Positions 19,342 to 28,569 of a DNA stretch of 64,000 nt are shown here, piece by piece. The translations under genes and the position numbers were made by a program. Source of the stretch: Pirellulales bacterium (GTDB taxonomy: Bacteria > Planctomycetota > Planctomycetia > Pirellulales > Thermoguttaceae); NCBI GenBank assembly GCA_016931995.1, contig JAFGDS010000090.1, positions 62,001 to 126,000 on the forward strand, written 5' to 3'. The notes beneath the pieces are model-generated. The model was given only the letters and a program-made list of their open reading frames with translations. It ran no database searches and was not told the origin of the DNA. Position 1 is the first letter of the stretch. Each line of letters opens with the position of its first letter.

Positions 19342-20304
19342 ATGACCTATCTTGTGGGAACCGACGAAGCGGGCTACGGGCCCAACCTGGGTCCGCTCGT
19401 GGTTTCCGCCTCGGTCTGGCACGTGCCCGACGGGTTTGACCCGGAGGGGCTCTACGCGGCGCTGGCCGACGCCGTTGCCCCGTCGGCCGGCGAAGCCTCG
19501 GCCAGGCGCGTGGCCATCGCCGACTCGAAAAAGCTCTACTCGCCCGGCGGCGGGTTGCGCCACCTCGAGCGAGGGCTGCTCGTCGCCATGCGGCTTCTCG
19601 GCAAGCCGGCCGCTCATGCGAGAGAGCTATTCGACGCGCTCGATCCCGCCTCCGCCCCCGAGCGCGACGAGTTGCCGTGGCACGCGGATCGTGACGAAGC
19701 GATTCCCATCGACGCGAAGCCCGACGAAATCGCCGAGTTGGTGGCGCACGTGCGGCGGGCGCTCGACGCGGCGGGCGTGCGGCTCGTCGATCTACGAAGC
19801 CGGGCGGTCTTTCCCGCGGCGTTCAATCGGCTGGTAACCCGATTCGATTCCAAGGGCCATGCGCTCTCGCACGTCACCCTCTCGCTTTTGGCCGATGCGC
19901 TCGCGCGGCTGCCCGATGGACCGGTCCGCGCCGTGTGCGACAAACACGGCGGGCGGGACCGCTACGGGCCGCTTCTGGCGGAGCATTTCCCGGACGCCCT
20001 GTCCGAAGTCCACCAGGAAAGCCGCGCGGTGAGCCGGTATCGCGTCGGTCCGCGGGAACGCCGCGCGGACCTGGCCTTCCAGGCCAAGGGCGAAACCTGG
20101 CTGCCGGCCGCGCTGGCCTCGATGGCGTCGAAGTACTTGCGCGAGCTGTCGATGCGGGCGTTCAACGCCTTCTGGCGGGGGCGGATTGAGGGCCTTCGCC
20201 CCACCGCCGGCTACCCCCAGGACGCCCGGCGATTCCGCGCCGACATCGCCGCCGCGCGGGCCGAGCTGGCTATTGCGGACGACCTTCTTTGGAGAATACG
20301 ATAA
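19342..20304 (+). CDS. Divergent RNase HII-like nuclease
   Basis: This 320-residue protein carries the RNase HII active-site pattern in a longer scaffold. GTDEAGYGPNLGPLVVSA corresponds to the DEAGRGPLAGP motif, IADSKKLYS to DSKKL, CDKHGG supplies a further acidic residue, and MASKYLRELSM matches the (S)xxAKxxRD segment. True RNase HII has about 200 residues, so some 120 extra residues are present, mostly between 100 and 190. It probably cleaves RNA in RNA-DNA hybrids, but the tyrosine in place of arginine in the first motif (AGYGP) could change specificity. It has AGGAG at good spacing and is the last gene of the dnaJ group. Confidence 0.78.
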   Translation: MTYLVGTDEAGYGPNLGPLVVSASVWHVPDGFDPEGLYAALADAVAPSAGEASARRVAIADSKKLYSPGGGLRHLERGLLVAMRLLGKPAAHARELFDALDPASAPERDELPWHADRDEAIPIDAKPDEIAELVAHVRRALDAAGVRLVDLRSRAVFPAAFNRLVTRFDSKGHALSHVTLSLLADALARLPDGPVRAVCDKHGGRDRYGPLLAEHFPDALSEVHQESRAVSRYRVGPRERRADLAFQAKGETWLPAALASMASKYLRELSMRAFNAFWRGRIEGLRPTAGYPQDARRFRADIAAARAELAIADDLLWRIR

Positions 20305-20343
20305 TAGGGTACTGGCGCGCCGATCGGGCGCGATGCGCTCGCC

Positions 20344-20415
20344 GTCATGCCGAGCGAAGCGAAGCATCTCATCTCGCGCGAGGCGAACGAGATCCTTCGC
20401 CGCGCTCAGGATGAC
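20344..20415. repeat. Head-to-head GAGATCCTTCGC repeat pair
   Basis: The 27-nt arms 20344-20370 and 20389-20415 are reverse complements with a few mismatches and lie in the gap after the RNase HII-like gene, where a transcript end would be expected. Confidence 0.8.
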
Positions 20416-20494
20416 GGAGCGGCTGAAGTGACGGCCAGGTCAGGATGACGTGTGAACCACGGGATGGATTCTTGCTTCGTGAGGAGACACCCCG

Positions 20495-20989
20495 ATGATC
20501 CTGTACATCACGCGTCACGCTTGGGCAGGCCGGTTCGGCGATCCCGATTGGCCGGATGATTTCGAGCGCCCGCTCACGAACAAGGGCCAGGCGCGGTTTG
20601 CCGAGGTTGTGTTGCGGCTGGTCGAGCGAGGCTACGCACCAGAGATCGTGGCCACGAGCCCCGTGGTCCGCTGCCGCCAAACGGCCGAGATAATCGTCGA
20701 CGGCCTACCGCACCGGCCGGATCGGGTCGAGCTGGACGAACTCAAGCCAGGCAGCGATCTCGAGGGGCTCTTGCGTTGGACCGCGGCGCAGGCGGGCGAG
20801 CATCGTTCCGTGGCCTGGGTCGGCCACGCCCCCGACGTCGGCCGGTTGACTGCCTCGCTGATCGGCCAGCCCGGCGGCTGGATCCGCTTCGCCAAAGCCG
20901 CAACCGCCGCCATCCGCTTCTACGACGCTCCCGAACCCGGCGCCGGCGAGCTGAACTGGCTCGTAACCGCGAAGATGTTGGGGTGCTGA
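20495..20989 (+). CDS. sixA: SixA-like phosphohistidine phosphatase
   Basis: The 164-residue protein belongs to the histidine phosphatase superfamily and is close in size to SixA, which dephosphorylates HPt-domain phosphohistidine. The catalytic His lies in ITRHAWAG, with Ala in place of the usual Gly of the RHG motif. The second His is in AWVGHAPDV, and the conserved LxPxxRCxQTAE-type segment reads TSPVVRCRQTAEI. GAGGAG precedes the ATG at 8 nt. It stands alone between two gaps. A relay partner is not visible here. Confidence 0.85.
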   Translation: MILYITRHAWAGRFGDPDWPDDFERPLTNKGQARFAEVVLRLVERGYAPEIVATSPVVRCRQTAEIIVDGLPHRPDRVELDELKPGSDLEGLLRWTAAQAGEHRSVAWVGHAPDVGRLTASLIGQPGGWIRFAKAATAAIRFYDAPEPGAGELNWLVTAKMLGC

Positions 20990-21267
20990 GCCGCGGCATC
21001 AGGGATAAGCTCCGGGGAGCCCTCGATCTTATCCATGCTGCCAAAATTGGCTTTATCCCACAAAATTCGCATTTCCCCATGGTGTTATGGGAGTGGCCAT
21101 CGCGCCGAATGGGGGATTGGTTCCGAATTCATCATTCCGGCCGAGTTCGCCGGCGATGCGGACGATATAATTTGAGGGGGAACTCGCCGCGCCGGACGCG
21201 GCCGTGCTCCCGCTGTCCTTTCGTCCAGACCAGGCTGGGAAAATCTCGCCCGGGAGGAATGGAAATC

Positions 21268-21666
21268 ATGAAACGATCGACCATCGCGGCAACAGTGATC
21301 CTTTGGGGACTCCTGGGGATGTCGGACGCCCTGGCTCAAGGACCGGTGGGCAGCTACCACCACCGACCGTACTCGCCCTATCAGCCGTCTCGCCCGACGA
21401 TGAGCCCCTGGTTCGGTCTGTACAACACCAATCGCGGTCCCCTGCCGAACTACTACAACTACGTTGTGCCCCGGCAGCAGCTTGAGCGAACGCTCCGTCA
21501 ACAGGAAGACGCCATTCGCCAACAGAACGTCGAGTACCAAAGCCTCCAGCGGGACGTGTCGCGGTTTGAACGAGCGGCCGCCGCCCGGCCAACGGGGGCG
21601 TCCAGCAGGTTCTTCGAATACCGCGATCGCTTCCAGAACCAGCGGCTGTTCTTCGGCACGCGGTAG
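21268..21666 (+). CDS. Small secreted protein, hypothetical
   Basis: A 132-residue protein of unknown function. MKRSTIAATVILWGLLGMSDALAQ is a clear Sec signal peptide with cleavage after ALA. The mature part starts Tyr/His/Pro-rich (SYHHRPYSPYQPSRP), then a Gln-rich predicted helix (RTLRQQEDAIRQQNVEYQSLQ) and ends with FFEYRDRFQNQRLFFGTR. GGAGG lies 10 nt before the chosen ATG; the in-frame ATG three codons earlier is too close to it. A perfect TATAAT at 21166-21171 may be its -10, but no -35 is evident. It converges on the next gene with 10 nt between stops. Confidence 0.7.
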   Translation: MKRSTIAATVILWGLLGMSDALAQGPVGSYHHRPYSPYQPSRPTMSPWFGLYNTNRGPLPNYYNYVVPRQQLERTLRQQEDAIRQQNVEYQSLQRDVSRFERAAAARPTGASSRFFEYRDRFQNQRLFFGTR

Positions 21667-21676
21667 AGCGGCCGTC

Positions 21677-22177
21677 TCACCGTGGTGCTGGCGGGGGCGT
21701 CGGGATAGCCTCCGGGGCCAGGGTGGGCGCGGCCGGCGGGACTAGTTCAGGCCAGGACTCCTCGGGCGCGGGGCCGGGAACGACCTCCGGAGCAATGGGC
21801 GGGGCCGGCGTCGGCCCGGGCAGCGACGGCATCACCGCCGAGCGGTAGTCCGGCCGATAGAGATAACCGGTTGGGCTCCGCCACACCGTGACGGGCGGGG
21901 CAACCAGGACGGGCTGAGGGTAGACCGGTACGACGGGCGTCACTGGCACGGCCACCGGGTATGCCCAGCGGCGCTCGATCCGGGCCGCGCGGCGGGCCAC
22001 CCCGCGCGGGACCGCGACGACGGGCACCGCCGGCGCAACCACAACCGGCGCCGGCACCGCCACCACGCGTGCCCGCACCACCGCCACCGGATGTCCTCCC
22101 TCGGCGGGCAGCGCCTGGACGACCACGGCCGCCAACGCCAACCCCGCCACGACGCGGATTCGAGTCCGTGGGAACAT
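21677..22177 (-). CDS. Small secreted Val/Pro/Ala-rich protein
   Basis: This 166-residue protein begins MFPRTRIRVVAGLALAAVVVQALPAEGG, a signal peptide. The mature part is low-complexity, dominated by VVAVPAPVV-type repeats, then an Arg-rich patch (RGVARRAARIERRWAYP) and a Pro-rich end. A WRSPTGYLYRPDYRS motif near residue 110 is the only distinctive segment. GAGGA lies 7 nt before the ATG. Possible promoter on the minus strand: TTGCCT (22257-22252), 16 nt, TAGAGT (22235-22230). No function can be proposed. Confidence 0.65.
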   Translation of the reverse strand: MFPRTRIRVVAGLALAAVVVQALPAEGGHPVAVVRARVVAVPAPVVVAPAVPVVAVPRGVARRAARIERRWAYPVAVPVTPVVPVYPQPVLVAPPVTVWRSPTGYLYRPDYRSAVMPSLPGPTPAPPIAPEVVPGPAPEESWPELVPPAAPTLAPEAIPTPPPAPR

Positions 22178-22496
22178 TTCAAAGTCCTCCTCGTCCTTGC
22201 CAGTCCTCCGAATCGAACAACACAGTAAAACTCTAACCTCCGAACGGCCAGAGGCAAGTCGGCCCAGCGAGAAGGTCAGAGCCAGATCGCGCCACGTCGC
22301 GGCGAGAAACACTGAAGACGGCCCCCTATCCCTCCGGAAGAGGGCAAGGATGAGGGCGATGGCGGTGGAACACTTCTCTCGTCGTCCCCGTGGGTTCTCC
22401 AAACCCGCGCCCCCGACCCCTCTGGCAAAGGAGAGGGGAGGCATGGGGGGGCCGGCCGTCCTCGACTTGATGCGCGTGCCAAGACACTGCGGGGCC
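22178..22496. other. Intergenic region with degenerate GC-rich repeats
   Basis: This 319-nt gap contains eroded copies of the CCCCTCTCC/GGAGAGGGG family (around 22322-22352 and 22429-22446) and a GGGTTCTCCAAACCC palindrome (about 22392-22406). I see no gene. Confidence 0.5.
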
Positions 22497-22964
22497 CTAT
22501 CCATTAGGGGGTAGATTCCATCCCGTCTGACGCCGCCCTTCGTACAGCGCCAGGGCTACCGCGACCGACAGATTCAGGCTTCGGGCCCGCGGGTGGATGG
22601 GGATGCGGAGGCGCCGGTCCGCGTGGGCTGCCAGCAACGACGCCGGCAATCCCCGCGATTCTGCCCCGAACACCAACACGTCGCCGGCGCTCAGCGAGAC
22701 CTCGGCCAGCGCGCACGGGGCGGTCTTCGAGAAGAGCCAAAACCGCCGGCCGGCCAACCGCCCTTCGAGCGTCTCGAAGTCGTCGACCGCTTCCCAGTCG
22801 AGATGTTGCCAGTAGTCCAAGCCGGCGCGGCGAAGGCGGCGGTCGTCGATCTGGAACCCCAGGGGCCGAACCAGCCAGAGTTTGGCTCCCAGGGCGACGC
22901 ACGTGCGCCCGACGCTGCCGGTGTTGTAGGCGATCTCCGGATGGTAAAGGACGACGTGGAACAT
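22497..22964 (-). CDS. trmL: tRNA (cytidine(34)-2'-O)-methyltransferase
   Basis: TrmL methylates the wobble ribose of tRNA-Leu isoacceptors. The 155-residue protein is the minimal SPOUT (SpoU) type: it starts MFHVVLYHPEIAYNTGSVGRT, and the knot motifs are LVFGAESRGLP and NLSVAVALALYEGRRQ near the C-terminus. The chosen ATG matches the family N-terminus; an in-frame ATG 17 codons upstream adds unconserved residues. It is divergent from the GH88 gene. Confidence 0.93.
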   Translation of the reverse strand: MFHVVLYHPEIAYNTGSVGRTCVALGAKLWLVRPLGFQIDDRRLRRAGLDYWQHLDWEAVDDFETLEGRLAGRRFWLFSKTAPCALAEVSLSAGDVLVFGAESRGLPASLLAAHADRRLRIPIHPRARSLNLSVAVALALYEGRRQTGWNLPPNG

Positions 22965-23008
22965 GGACGTGGGCCGCCGAAACGAGCCATTTCTCCACCG
23001 CGCCGCGG

Positions 23009-23037
23009 TTGGCATCCCCTTCGGCTTACGATAATAT
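23009..23037 (+). promoter_or_regulatory. Sigma70-type promoter for the GH88-SDR unit
   Basis: TTGGCA (23009-23014), 17 nt, TAATAT (23032-23037). The expected transcript start near 23044 supports the ATG at 23093 and argues against earlier in-frame starts. Confidence 0.6.
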
Positions 23038-23092
23038 GGGGCCTGTTGGAGTAGAAGAGGGCTTCGATAGGTTATCCAACGGAAGATCGATC

Positions 23093-24199
23093 ATGCCGGA
23101 AGCATCCCACGCCTCGTATCGGCAGGCATTGGAGTTTGCCGAGCGCCAGGTGGCGGCACTGGTGGCGAACCACCCGGACTTCTTCCCCATGTACACCGTC
23201 GGCGGCAAATGGCATCACGGCGGCGAGTCGTGGACCGATTGGACCGGCGGATTCCTCGTGGGAATGATGTGGGCGTTCGACGATGGGTCGGGCAACCCCG
23301 AGTGGCGCGCTCGGGCAGAGCACTACTGCCGGCTGCTCGAGCTCCGCCAGGTGGACCGCAACGTCCACGACTTGGGATTCCTCTTTCTGAATTCCTACTG
23401 GCCCTGGTACCAGCGCACCGGCGACGAGGCCGCCAAGGCCGTGCTCATCCAGGCAGGACGGACGCTGAGCAAGCGATTTATCGAGACGGGCAAATACCTC
23501 TGCTCGTTTGTCGGACTGGATTCGCTCTTCGTCGACATCATGATGAACGTGCCGCTTCTGCTCGTGGCGGCCGATCTGGCCGGCGACGAATCGCTCCGCA
23601 ACGTCGCGCTTGCGCATTGCCGCACCACGCGCGACCGGCTCGTCCGCGCCGACGGCTCCACCGCCCACGAGGGCCTATTCAACCTGCTGACCGGCGAGTT
23701 CCTCCGTCAGAGCACGCATCAAGGGCTCAGCGCCGAGAGCACCTGGGCGCGGGGGTTGGCCTGGTCGATGTACGGGTTCACGCAGGTCTACGAACTGACC
23801 GGCATGGACGAATTCCTCAAGGTCGCCCAGCGCAACGCCGAGTATTGGCTGGCTCACCTGCCGGAGGACAAGGTCCCCTATTGGGATTTCAACGCGGATC
23901 TGTCCCAGCCGCCGCCCTGGGGCGCGATGAAGGACAGCTCGGCCGGCGCGATCGCCGCGTCGGCCCTGTTGGACCTGGCCCGGCAGGCGGAATCGCCGGA
24001 CAACTCCGTGGTTTACCACAACGCCGCGTTGGCGACGCTCGACGCCCTGTTGGACCCCAAGTATCTGGCCGTCGACACGCCCGGCTGGGAGGGCGTCTTG
24101 AAGCACGGCGTCTACCACACGAAGCGGGACCTCGGCGTCGACGAGTCGGTCATCTGGGGCGATTTCTTCTTCGTCGAAGCGCTGACGAAGGTGATCTGA
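23093..24199 (+). CDS. GH88 family unsaturated glucuronyl/uronyl hydrolase
   Basis: The 368-residue protein has the alpha/alpha-barrel of glycoside hydrolase family 88, which removes the unsaturated uronic acid left by polysaccharide lyases by a hydration mechanism. Both catalytic Asp regions are readable: VHDLGFLFLNSYWPWY and LDSLFVDIMMNVPLL. Aromatic substrate-platform segments follow (WARGLAWSMYGFTQVYE, YWDFNADL). There is no signal peptide, so it works on imported disaccharides in the cytoplasm. The stop overlaps the ATG of the SDR gene by one base (TGATG), which couples the two and suggests that the SDR acts on the released 4-deoxy-5-keto-uronate; that link is inferred from context only. 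Confidence 0.9.
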   Translation: MPEASHASYRQALEFAERQVAALVANHPDFFPMYTVGGKWHHGGESWTDWTGGFLVGMMWAFDDGSGNPEWRARAEHYCRLLELRQVDRNVHDLGFLFLNSYWPWYQRTGDEAAKAVLIQAGRTLSKRFIETGKYLCSFVGLDSLFVDIMMNVPLLLVAADLAGDESLRNVALAHCRTTRDRLVRADGSTAHEGLFNLLTGEFLRQSTHQGLSAESTWARGLAWSMYGFTQVYELTGMDEFLKVAQRNAEYWLAHLPEDKVPYWDFNADLSQPPPWGAMKDSSAGAIAASALLDLARQAESPDNSVVYHNAALATLDALLDPKYLAVDTPGWEGVLKHGVYHTKRDLGVDESVIWGDFFFVEALTKVI

Positions 24200-24948
24200 T
24201 GCAGCTGGACGGCAAGGTGGCGCTGGTCACGGGCGGCACGAAGGGGATCGGCGCGGCCGCGGCCGTCGCCCTGGCTCGGGGTGGCGCGGACGTGGCCATC
24301 AACGGGCGGCACGACGACCCCTCGGCCCGCGAAACCCTCGGGCGGATTGAATCGCTCGGCCGGCGCGGCATTCTCGTCGTGGCCGACGTGGGCCGCCCGG
24401 ACGAGGCCACGCGGTGTGTCCGCGAGACGGCCGAGCGGCTCGGGCCGGTCGACGTTCTGGTCCATTCGGCCGGCGGCAGCATCCTCGGTGGGCTGCTCGA
24501 CGTGTCGCCCGAGGCCTGGCACGAAGCCTTCGACGTCCACGTCCACGCCGTGTACTATCTCGCCCGCGCGGCCGTGCCCGCTATGAAGACCCGGCGCGAA
24601 GGCGCCATTATTCTCGTCTCGTCGGTGGCGGGCCTGCGCGGGTTGCCGTCGTTGTTGGCCTATCAGACCGTCAAGGGCGCGATCCCGCAACTGGCCCGCG
24701 GTTTGGCTCGCGAGCTGGCCGACGACAACATCCGCGTCAATGCCGTGGCGCCGGGCGTCATCGCCACGCGGTTTCACGCGGGCCTCTCGCCCGAGCGGCG
24801 GCAATACAACGTCGATCACCGCATTCCGCTCCACCGCGAGGGCACGGCCGACGAAGTCGCCTCCCTCATTGTCGAGCTGGCCACGAACGACTACATCACC
24901 GGCGAAACCCTCGTCATCGACGGCGGGTTGACCATGCGGATCGCGTAG
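24199..24948 (+). CDS. Short-chain dehydrogenase/reductase
   Basis: A 249-residue classical SDR. The cofactor motif is TGGTKGIG, the catalytic Ser is in ILVSSVAGLRG, Tyr and Lys are in YQTVKG, and the C-terminus has TGETLVIDGG. Family members reduce keto groups with NAD(P)H. Translational coupling to the GH88 hydrolase points to uronate catabolism, for example a DEH reductase-like step, but the sequence alone fits any FabG-like reductase. Confidence 0.9.
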   Translation: MQLDGKVALVTGGTKGIGAAAAVALARGGADVAINGRHDDPSARETLGRIESLGRRGILVVADVGRPDEATRCVRETAERLGPVDVLVHSAGGSILGGLLDVSPEAWHEAFDVHVHAVYYLARAAVPAMKTRREGAIILVSSVAGLRGLPSLLAYQTVKGAIPQLARGLARELADDNIRVNAVAPGVIATRFHAGLSPERRQYNVDHRIPLHREGTADEVASLIVELATNDYITGETLVIDGGLTMRIA

Positions 24949-24981
24949 ACTACAGGGATCTGCGAGAAAGGGGGTGTTCGG

Positions 24982-27531
24982 ATGCCGTGGACGGTCAACG
25001 GGATCGGCACGATGTACTACGGGAAGCAACGGCTGGAGCGCCACGAGGGCGTCTGCGGCAACTGCAGTCAGCACGTACAGCTTGAATCGTATTCGACCCG
25101 TCTTTGGGGCGTTTTCGTCTTCATTCCCGTGATCCCGCTGGGCCGGAAGAAGATCCTGGACGACTGCCCACGGTGCCGCCGACACCGCGTGATGCCGCTG
25201 CGCCAGTGGCAGCGACTCGAAGAGGAGGCCACTCGCAAGGCGATGCAGCGAGCCGAGGCGGAGTCGGACAGTCCGGAGGCGGCTCTGGAAATGCTCGGCA
25301 CCTTGGTCGCGTTCGGGCGGCACAACGAGGCGGATCAACTGGCCGAGGCGCTCGCCCAGCGATTCGCCGACAACGCGGACCTTCAAATCGTTCTGGGCGA
25401 ATCGTACGCCCAGCGGGGCCGCGGCGAGCAGGCCCACGCACGCTTCACCCGGGCTCTGGAACTGGCGCCGGACAGTGAGGTTGCGCGGCGGGCCGTGAGC
25501 ATTGGGCTGATCGAACGCGGAGAGCTGGATCGGGCACGCGCGATGCTGGCGTCCACCGAGTCGTTGGGGCCGCTCCTGGAGCCGGCCGTCCACGCCCTCC
25601 TGGCCGACCGATACCAGGCCGTCGGCGACCACGAAAACGCCCTGGCGATCTACGAGTCCGTCTTGCAGGCACATCCCGACGCGAGACGCGATCGGGCATT
25701 GGCCCGGCGGGTGCGGGCATCGCAGAGAGCCCTGGGGCGAACGGAATCGCTGGTGCCTCGCGACACGCGCATACGAAACGCGGTCGCCGTCGTTGCCGCC
25801 GCAATCGCCCTGTTGGCCGGCGGCGCGTTTGTTTATTCGTCGTACTCGAGCCGCCACCAGACGCTCTTCGTGCTCAATGCCCTGCCGGTTTCAGCCGACA
25901 TCACGATCGACGGCGACGATTTCGGCAGCGTGCAACCGCGTGCGACCATGAAGATCTCGCTTGCGGAAGGCTCCCACCAAGCCGCGATCCGCTACGGCGA
26001 TGGAAAAGAAGAGACTGTCGACTTCGCGGTGGAAAATGGCCCCATCGAGCGATTCACGGGAAAGACGGCTTTCGTCCTGAACGTGGCCGGCGCGGCGGAC
26101 GTGCTCTGGCAGGAGATCGTCTACCGGGCGGTCCCGCGACCCGGCGAGGGGAGCCACCGCATCTATCACAGCCAGAAGTTCGTAGCCATTCGCGACATCG
26201 ACTACGCCTTCGCAAAAGCGCCCCACGAGATCGATCGGGGTTCCAAGCAGAGCGTTACCAAGACGATGCTCACGATGCTCGATACGGCGCCCGCCGAGAC
26301 TCTCGGGCTTTTTCCAGAGGGAACCGCCATACCGGAGATGTTGGAGTACGCCGAGACCCACCTGCGGCTCGATCCGGAGGATCGGTCGCTGTTGGAGTCC
26401 TACTGCACGTTGGCAGTCTACTCGGGCGAGCAGGATCGGTGCCGAGCGTTCCTGGAAAGCGGATTCGATTGGCGTCCCATTCACGTCGAATGGCACTGCT
26501 ACTATCAATACCTGGCCACGAATGTTGTGGACGAGGCCACGCTGACGGCGCGCTACGACCGCCTCGTGGACGAGTGTCCCAAGAGCGCCGAGGCGATGTA
26601 CTTACGCGGGCGGATGGAGCCCGACGCGGACAAGAGTATCGACTACTGCCGGCGTGCCATCGAAGTGGACCCGAAGTTCGCCTACGCGCATCACTCTCTC
26701 GCGTATTGTCTGGCGGCCCGGGGTGATTTCAAAGCGGCTCGACCGTGGGCCGAGACGGCTCATCGGTTGGCCCCTGAGGTCTTGGTAATATCTCGCCTCT
26801 GGCGAGAGGTTCTTCTGGGACTCGAGGAATACTCGCTGCTGGAGCAAGAACTCCGCGAGGCGTTGGCCAACAACCTGCACGACTACAAGTTGCAGCACGC
26901 CCTGGAGTTGCAGTACGCCCTGCTGACCGTGCTCGTGGGCCAAGGACACCTGCGCCGCGCCGAGGAGGCCCATCGGGTGTTTGCCGAGGCCGCCGAGGCG
27001 GCGCCCCAGGCCGTTGTGGGCAGCCAATTGATGTTGAAGTACCTCAAGGCCGACTTTGAAGGTTATCAAGCGTCCACCGCCCAAGTGACCCCGCCCACGG
27101 ACGCCAACGCGGCACGGTTGATCGGGTGTATCGAGTTGGGTCAGTTAGACCAGGCCGAAGAGATCCTTAGTGCAGATCTCACGCCCTTCCCCTCCGTGTA
27201 TACGTTGCTTCTAAGCCACGCGTGGCTGCAGCGGGGTAACCGCGATAAGGCAGACAAGCTCTGGCGCGAAGCCCTCGATCAGATGCACGGGGAACTGGGT
27301 CAGGAACGCCGCCTGGTCGCGGCCCTGGCGACCGACGGCGGCCCGCCGCTTGAGCAACTCGACACGATCGTTGGCCAGCGCGAGACGCTCGCACCGGCAC
27401 TCGTCGCGTTGGCCGGCCGGTATCCCGCGCATCGCAAGGCGTATCTCGAGCGGGCGCGCCGGCTGAATCTACCGGGGCCATTCCCCTACCATTTCCTGCG
27501 ACGGGCGATCGCGGAGATGGAGACGCAGTGA
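24982..27531 (+). CDS. Zinc-ribbon / TPR / PEGA-like membrane protein
   Basis: The 849-residue protein begins with a zinc-ribbon-like pair, CGNCSQHV...CPRCRRHR (about residues 25-67), wrapped around a hydrophobic stretch (WGVFVFIPVIPLG). TPR repeats follow (about 90-235, with ALEMLGTLVAFGRHNEADQLAE-like helices). One membrane helix (about 268-287) precedes a PEGA-like beta domain (FVLNALPVSADITIDGDDFG). The large C-terminal part is again TPR-like with conserved AYAHHSLAYCLAARGDFKAA. AGGGGG precedes the ATG. It probably scaffolds a complex at the membrane. The 3' end converges on ftsY with only 2 nt between the genes, leaving no room for a terminator. Confidence 0.8.
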   Translation: MPWTVNGIGTMYYGKQRLERHEGVCGNCSQHVQLESYSTRLWGVFVFIPVIPLGRKKILDDCPRCRRHRVMPLRQWQRLEEEATRKAMQRAEAESDSPEAALEMLGTLVAFGRHNEADQLAEALAQRFADNADLQIVLGESYAQRGRGEQAHARFTRALELAPDSEVARRAVSIGLIERGELDRARAMLASTESLGPLLEPAVHALLADRYQAVGDHENALAIYESVLQAHPDARRDRALARRVRASQRALGRTESLVPRDTRIRNAVAVVAAAIALLAGGAFVYSSYSSRHQTLFVLNALPVSADITIDGDDFGSVQPRATMKISLAEGSHQAAIRYGDGKEETVDFAVENGPIERFTGKTAFVLNVAGAADVLWQEIVYRAVPRPGEGSHRIYHSQKFVAIRDIDYAFAKAPHEIDRGSKQSVTKTMLTMLDTAPAETLGLFPEGTAIPEMLEYAETHLRLDPEDRSLLESYCTLAVYSGEQDRCRAFLESGFDWRPIHVEWHCYYQYLATNVVDEATLTARYDRLVDECPKSAEAMYLRGRMEPDADKSIDYCRRAIEVDPKFAYAHHSLAYCLAARGDFKAARPWAETAHRLAPEVLVISRLWREVLLGLEEYSLLEQELREALANNLHDYKLQHALELQYALLTVLVGQGHLRRAEEAHRVFAEAAEAAPQAVVGSQLMLKYLKADFEGYQASTAQVTPPTDANAARLIGCIELGQLDQAEEILSADLTPFPSVYTLLLSHAWLQRGNRDKADKLWREALDQMHGELGQERRLVAALATDGGPPLEQLDTIVGQRETLAPALVALAGRYPAHRKAYLERARRLNLPGPFPYHFLRRAIAEMETQ

Positions 27532-27533
27532 CC

Positions 27534-28469
27534 CTACGGGCCGGTTGGGACGTTGATGTCCTCGAACAGGGCCTCGACAAACCCGTCCGGCTCGAACAGG
27601 GCCAGGTCGTCTGCTTTTTCGCCAACGCCGACGTATTTCACGGGCAGGCCGACCTGGCCGCGGATGGCCACCACGACGCCGCCTTTGGCCGTGCCGTCGA
27701 GCTTGGCCAGGATGATGCCCGTGCAGTGGACGGCCTCGGTAAAGTACTTCGCCTGCGAGATGCCGTTCTGGCCGGTGGTCGCGTCGAGGACGAGGACCAC
27801 TTCGTGGGGCGCGTCGGGGATCTGTTTGCCCAATACGCGATGGATCTTGGTCAACTGCTGCATGAGGTTTTGCTGCGTCTGGAGCCGGCCGGCGGTGTCC
27901 ACGATGCACACGTCGGCGCCGATTTCCAGGGCCTTGGCCACGGCCTGATGGGCGACGCTGGCCGGATCGCCGCCGGGCACGCCGGTGACGATCGTCGCGC
28001 CGAGCCGCTGGGCCCAGATGGTCAACTGCTCGACCGCCGCGGCGCGGAACGTGTCCGCCGCGCCGAGCACGACCGTTTTGCCTTGGCCCAGGAGCATCTG
28101 ACCGAGCTTGGCAATGGACGTCGTCTTGCCGCAGCCGTTCACGCCACAGACCATGATGACGGTGGGTCCGCTGGGGGCGAAGGCGAGGGGCTCGGCGGGC
28201 TGGGCCAGCAGGGCCTTGAGCTTGACCTTGATCGTTCCCACGACGTCTTCCATCCGCACGACGCGGCCCCGGTAGGTCGCGCGGACCTCGCCGATCGTGT
28301 CCCGCGCCGCTTGCACGCCCATGTCCGTCTTGATAAGCGTCGCGAAAAGGCCGTCCAAAAACGCCTCGTCCACGAGCTGCCCGTCCGACTTGAACAGATC
28401 GCGGATGTCGGTCTTGAGCAGATTCGTGGTCTTTTTCAGACCTTGCTTGAATTTGTCGAAAAGTCCCAT
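27534..28469 (-). CDS. ftsY: Signal recognition particle receptor FtsY
   Basis: FtsY docks SRP-ribosome complexes at the membrane. The 311-residue protein has the helical N domain and then the GTPase: [15 protein letters not shown] (P-loop), [35 protein letters not shown]-type motif ([11 protein letters not shown]) and [14 protein letters not shown]. The long acidic A domain of E. coli FtsY is missing, as in many bacteria. The ATG has no Shine-Dalgarno; 28 nt upstream is one of the four conserved intercistronic hairpins. It is the last gene of polA-coaE-rho-ribH-nusB-ftsY. Confidence 0.96.
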   Translation of the reverse strand: MGLFDKFKQGLKKTTNLLKTDIRDLFKSDGQLVDEAFLDGLFATLIKTDMGVQAARDTIGEVRATYRGRVVRMEDVVGTIKVKLKALLAQPAEPLAFAPSGPTVIMVCGVNGCGKTTSIAKLGQMLLGQGKTVVLGAADTFRAAAVEQLTIWAQRLGATIVTGVPGGDPASVAHQAVAKALEIGADVCIVDTAGRLQTQQNLMQQLTKIHRVLGKQIPDAPHEVVLVLDATTGQNGISQAKYFTEAVHCTGIILAKLDGTAKGGVVVAIRGQVGLPVKYVGVGEKADDLALFEPDGFVEALFEDINVPTGP

Positions 28470-28490
28470 GGGAGGATCCGCGGAAGGAAG

Positions 28491-28511
28491 GTTGCGAAGC
28501 CGCGAGCGGCT
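28491..28511 (-). promoter_or_regulatory. Intercistronic hairpin element, copy 3
   Basis: AGCCGCTCGCGGCT (28511-28498) followed by TCGCAAC on the minus strand, between the nusB stop and ftsY, whose start lacks a Shine-Dalgarno sequence. Confidence 0.7.
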
Positions 28512-28569
28512 TGTAAGGTCGGAATTCGGAGGTCGGAAGTGTCTGCAATCGGCAATGCACAACCGTCTA

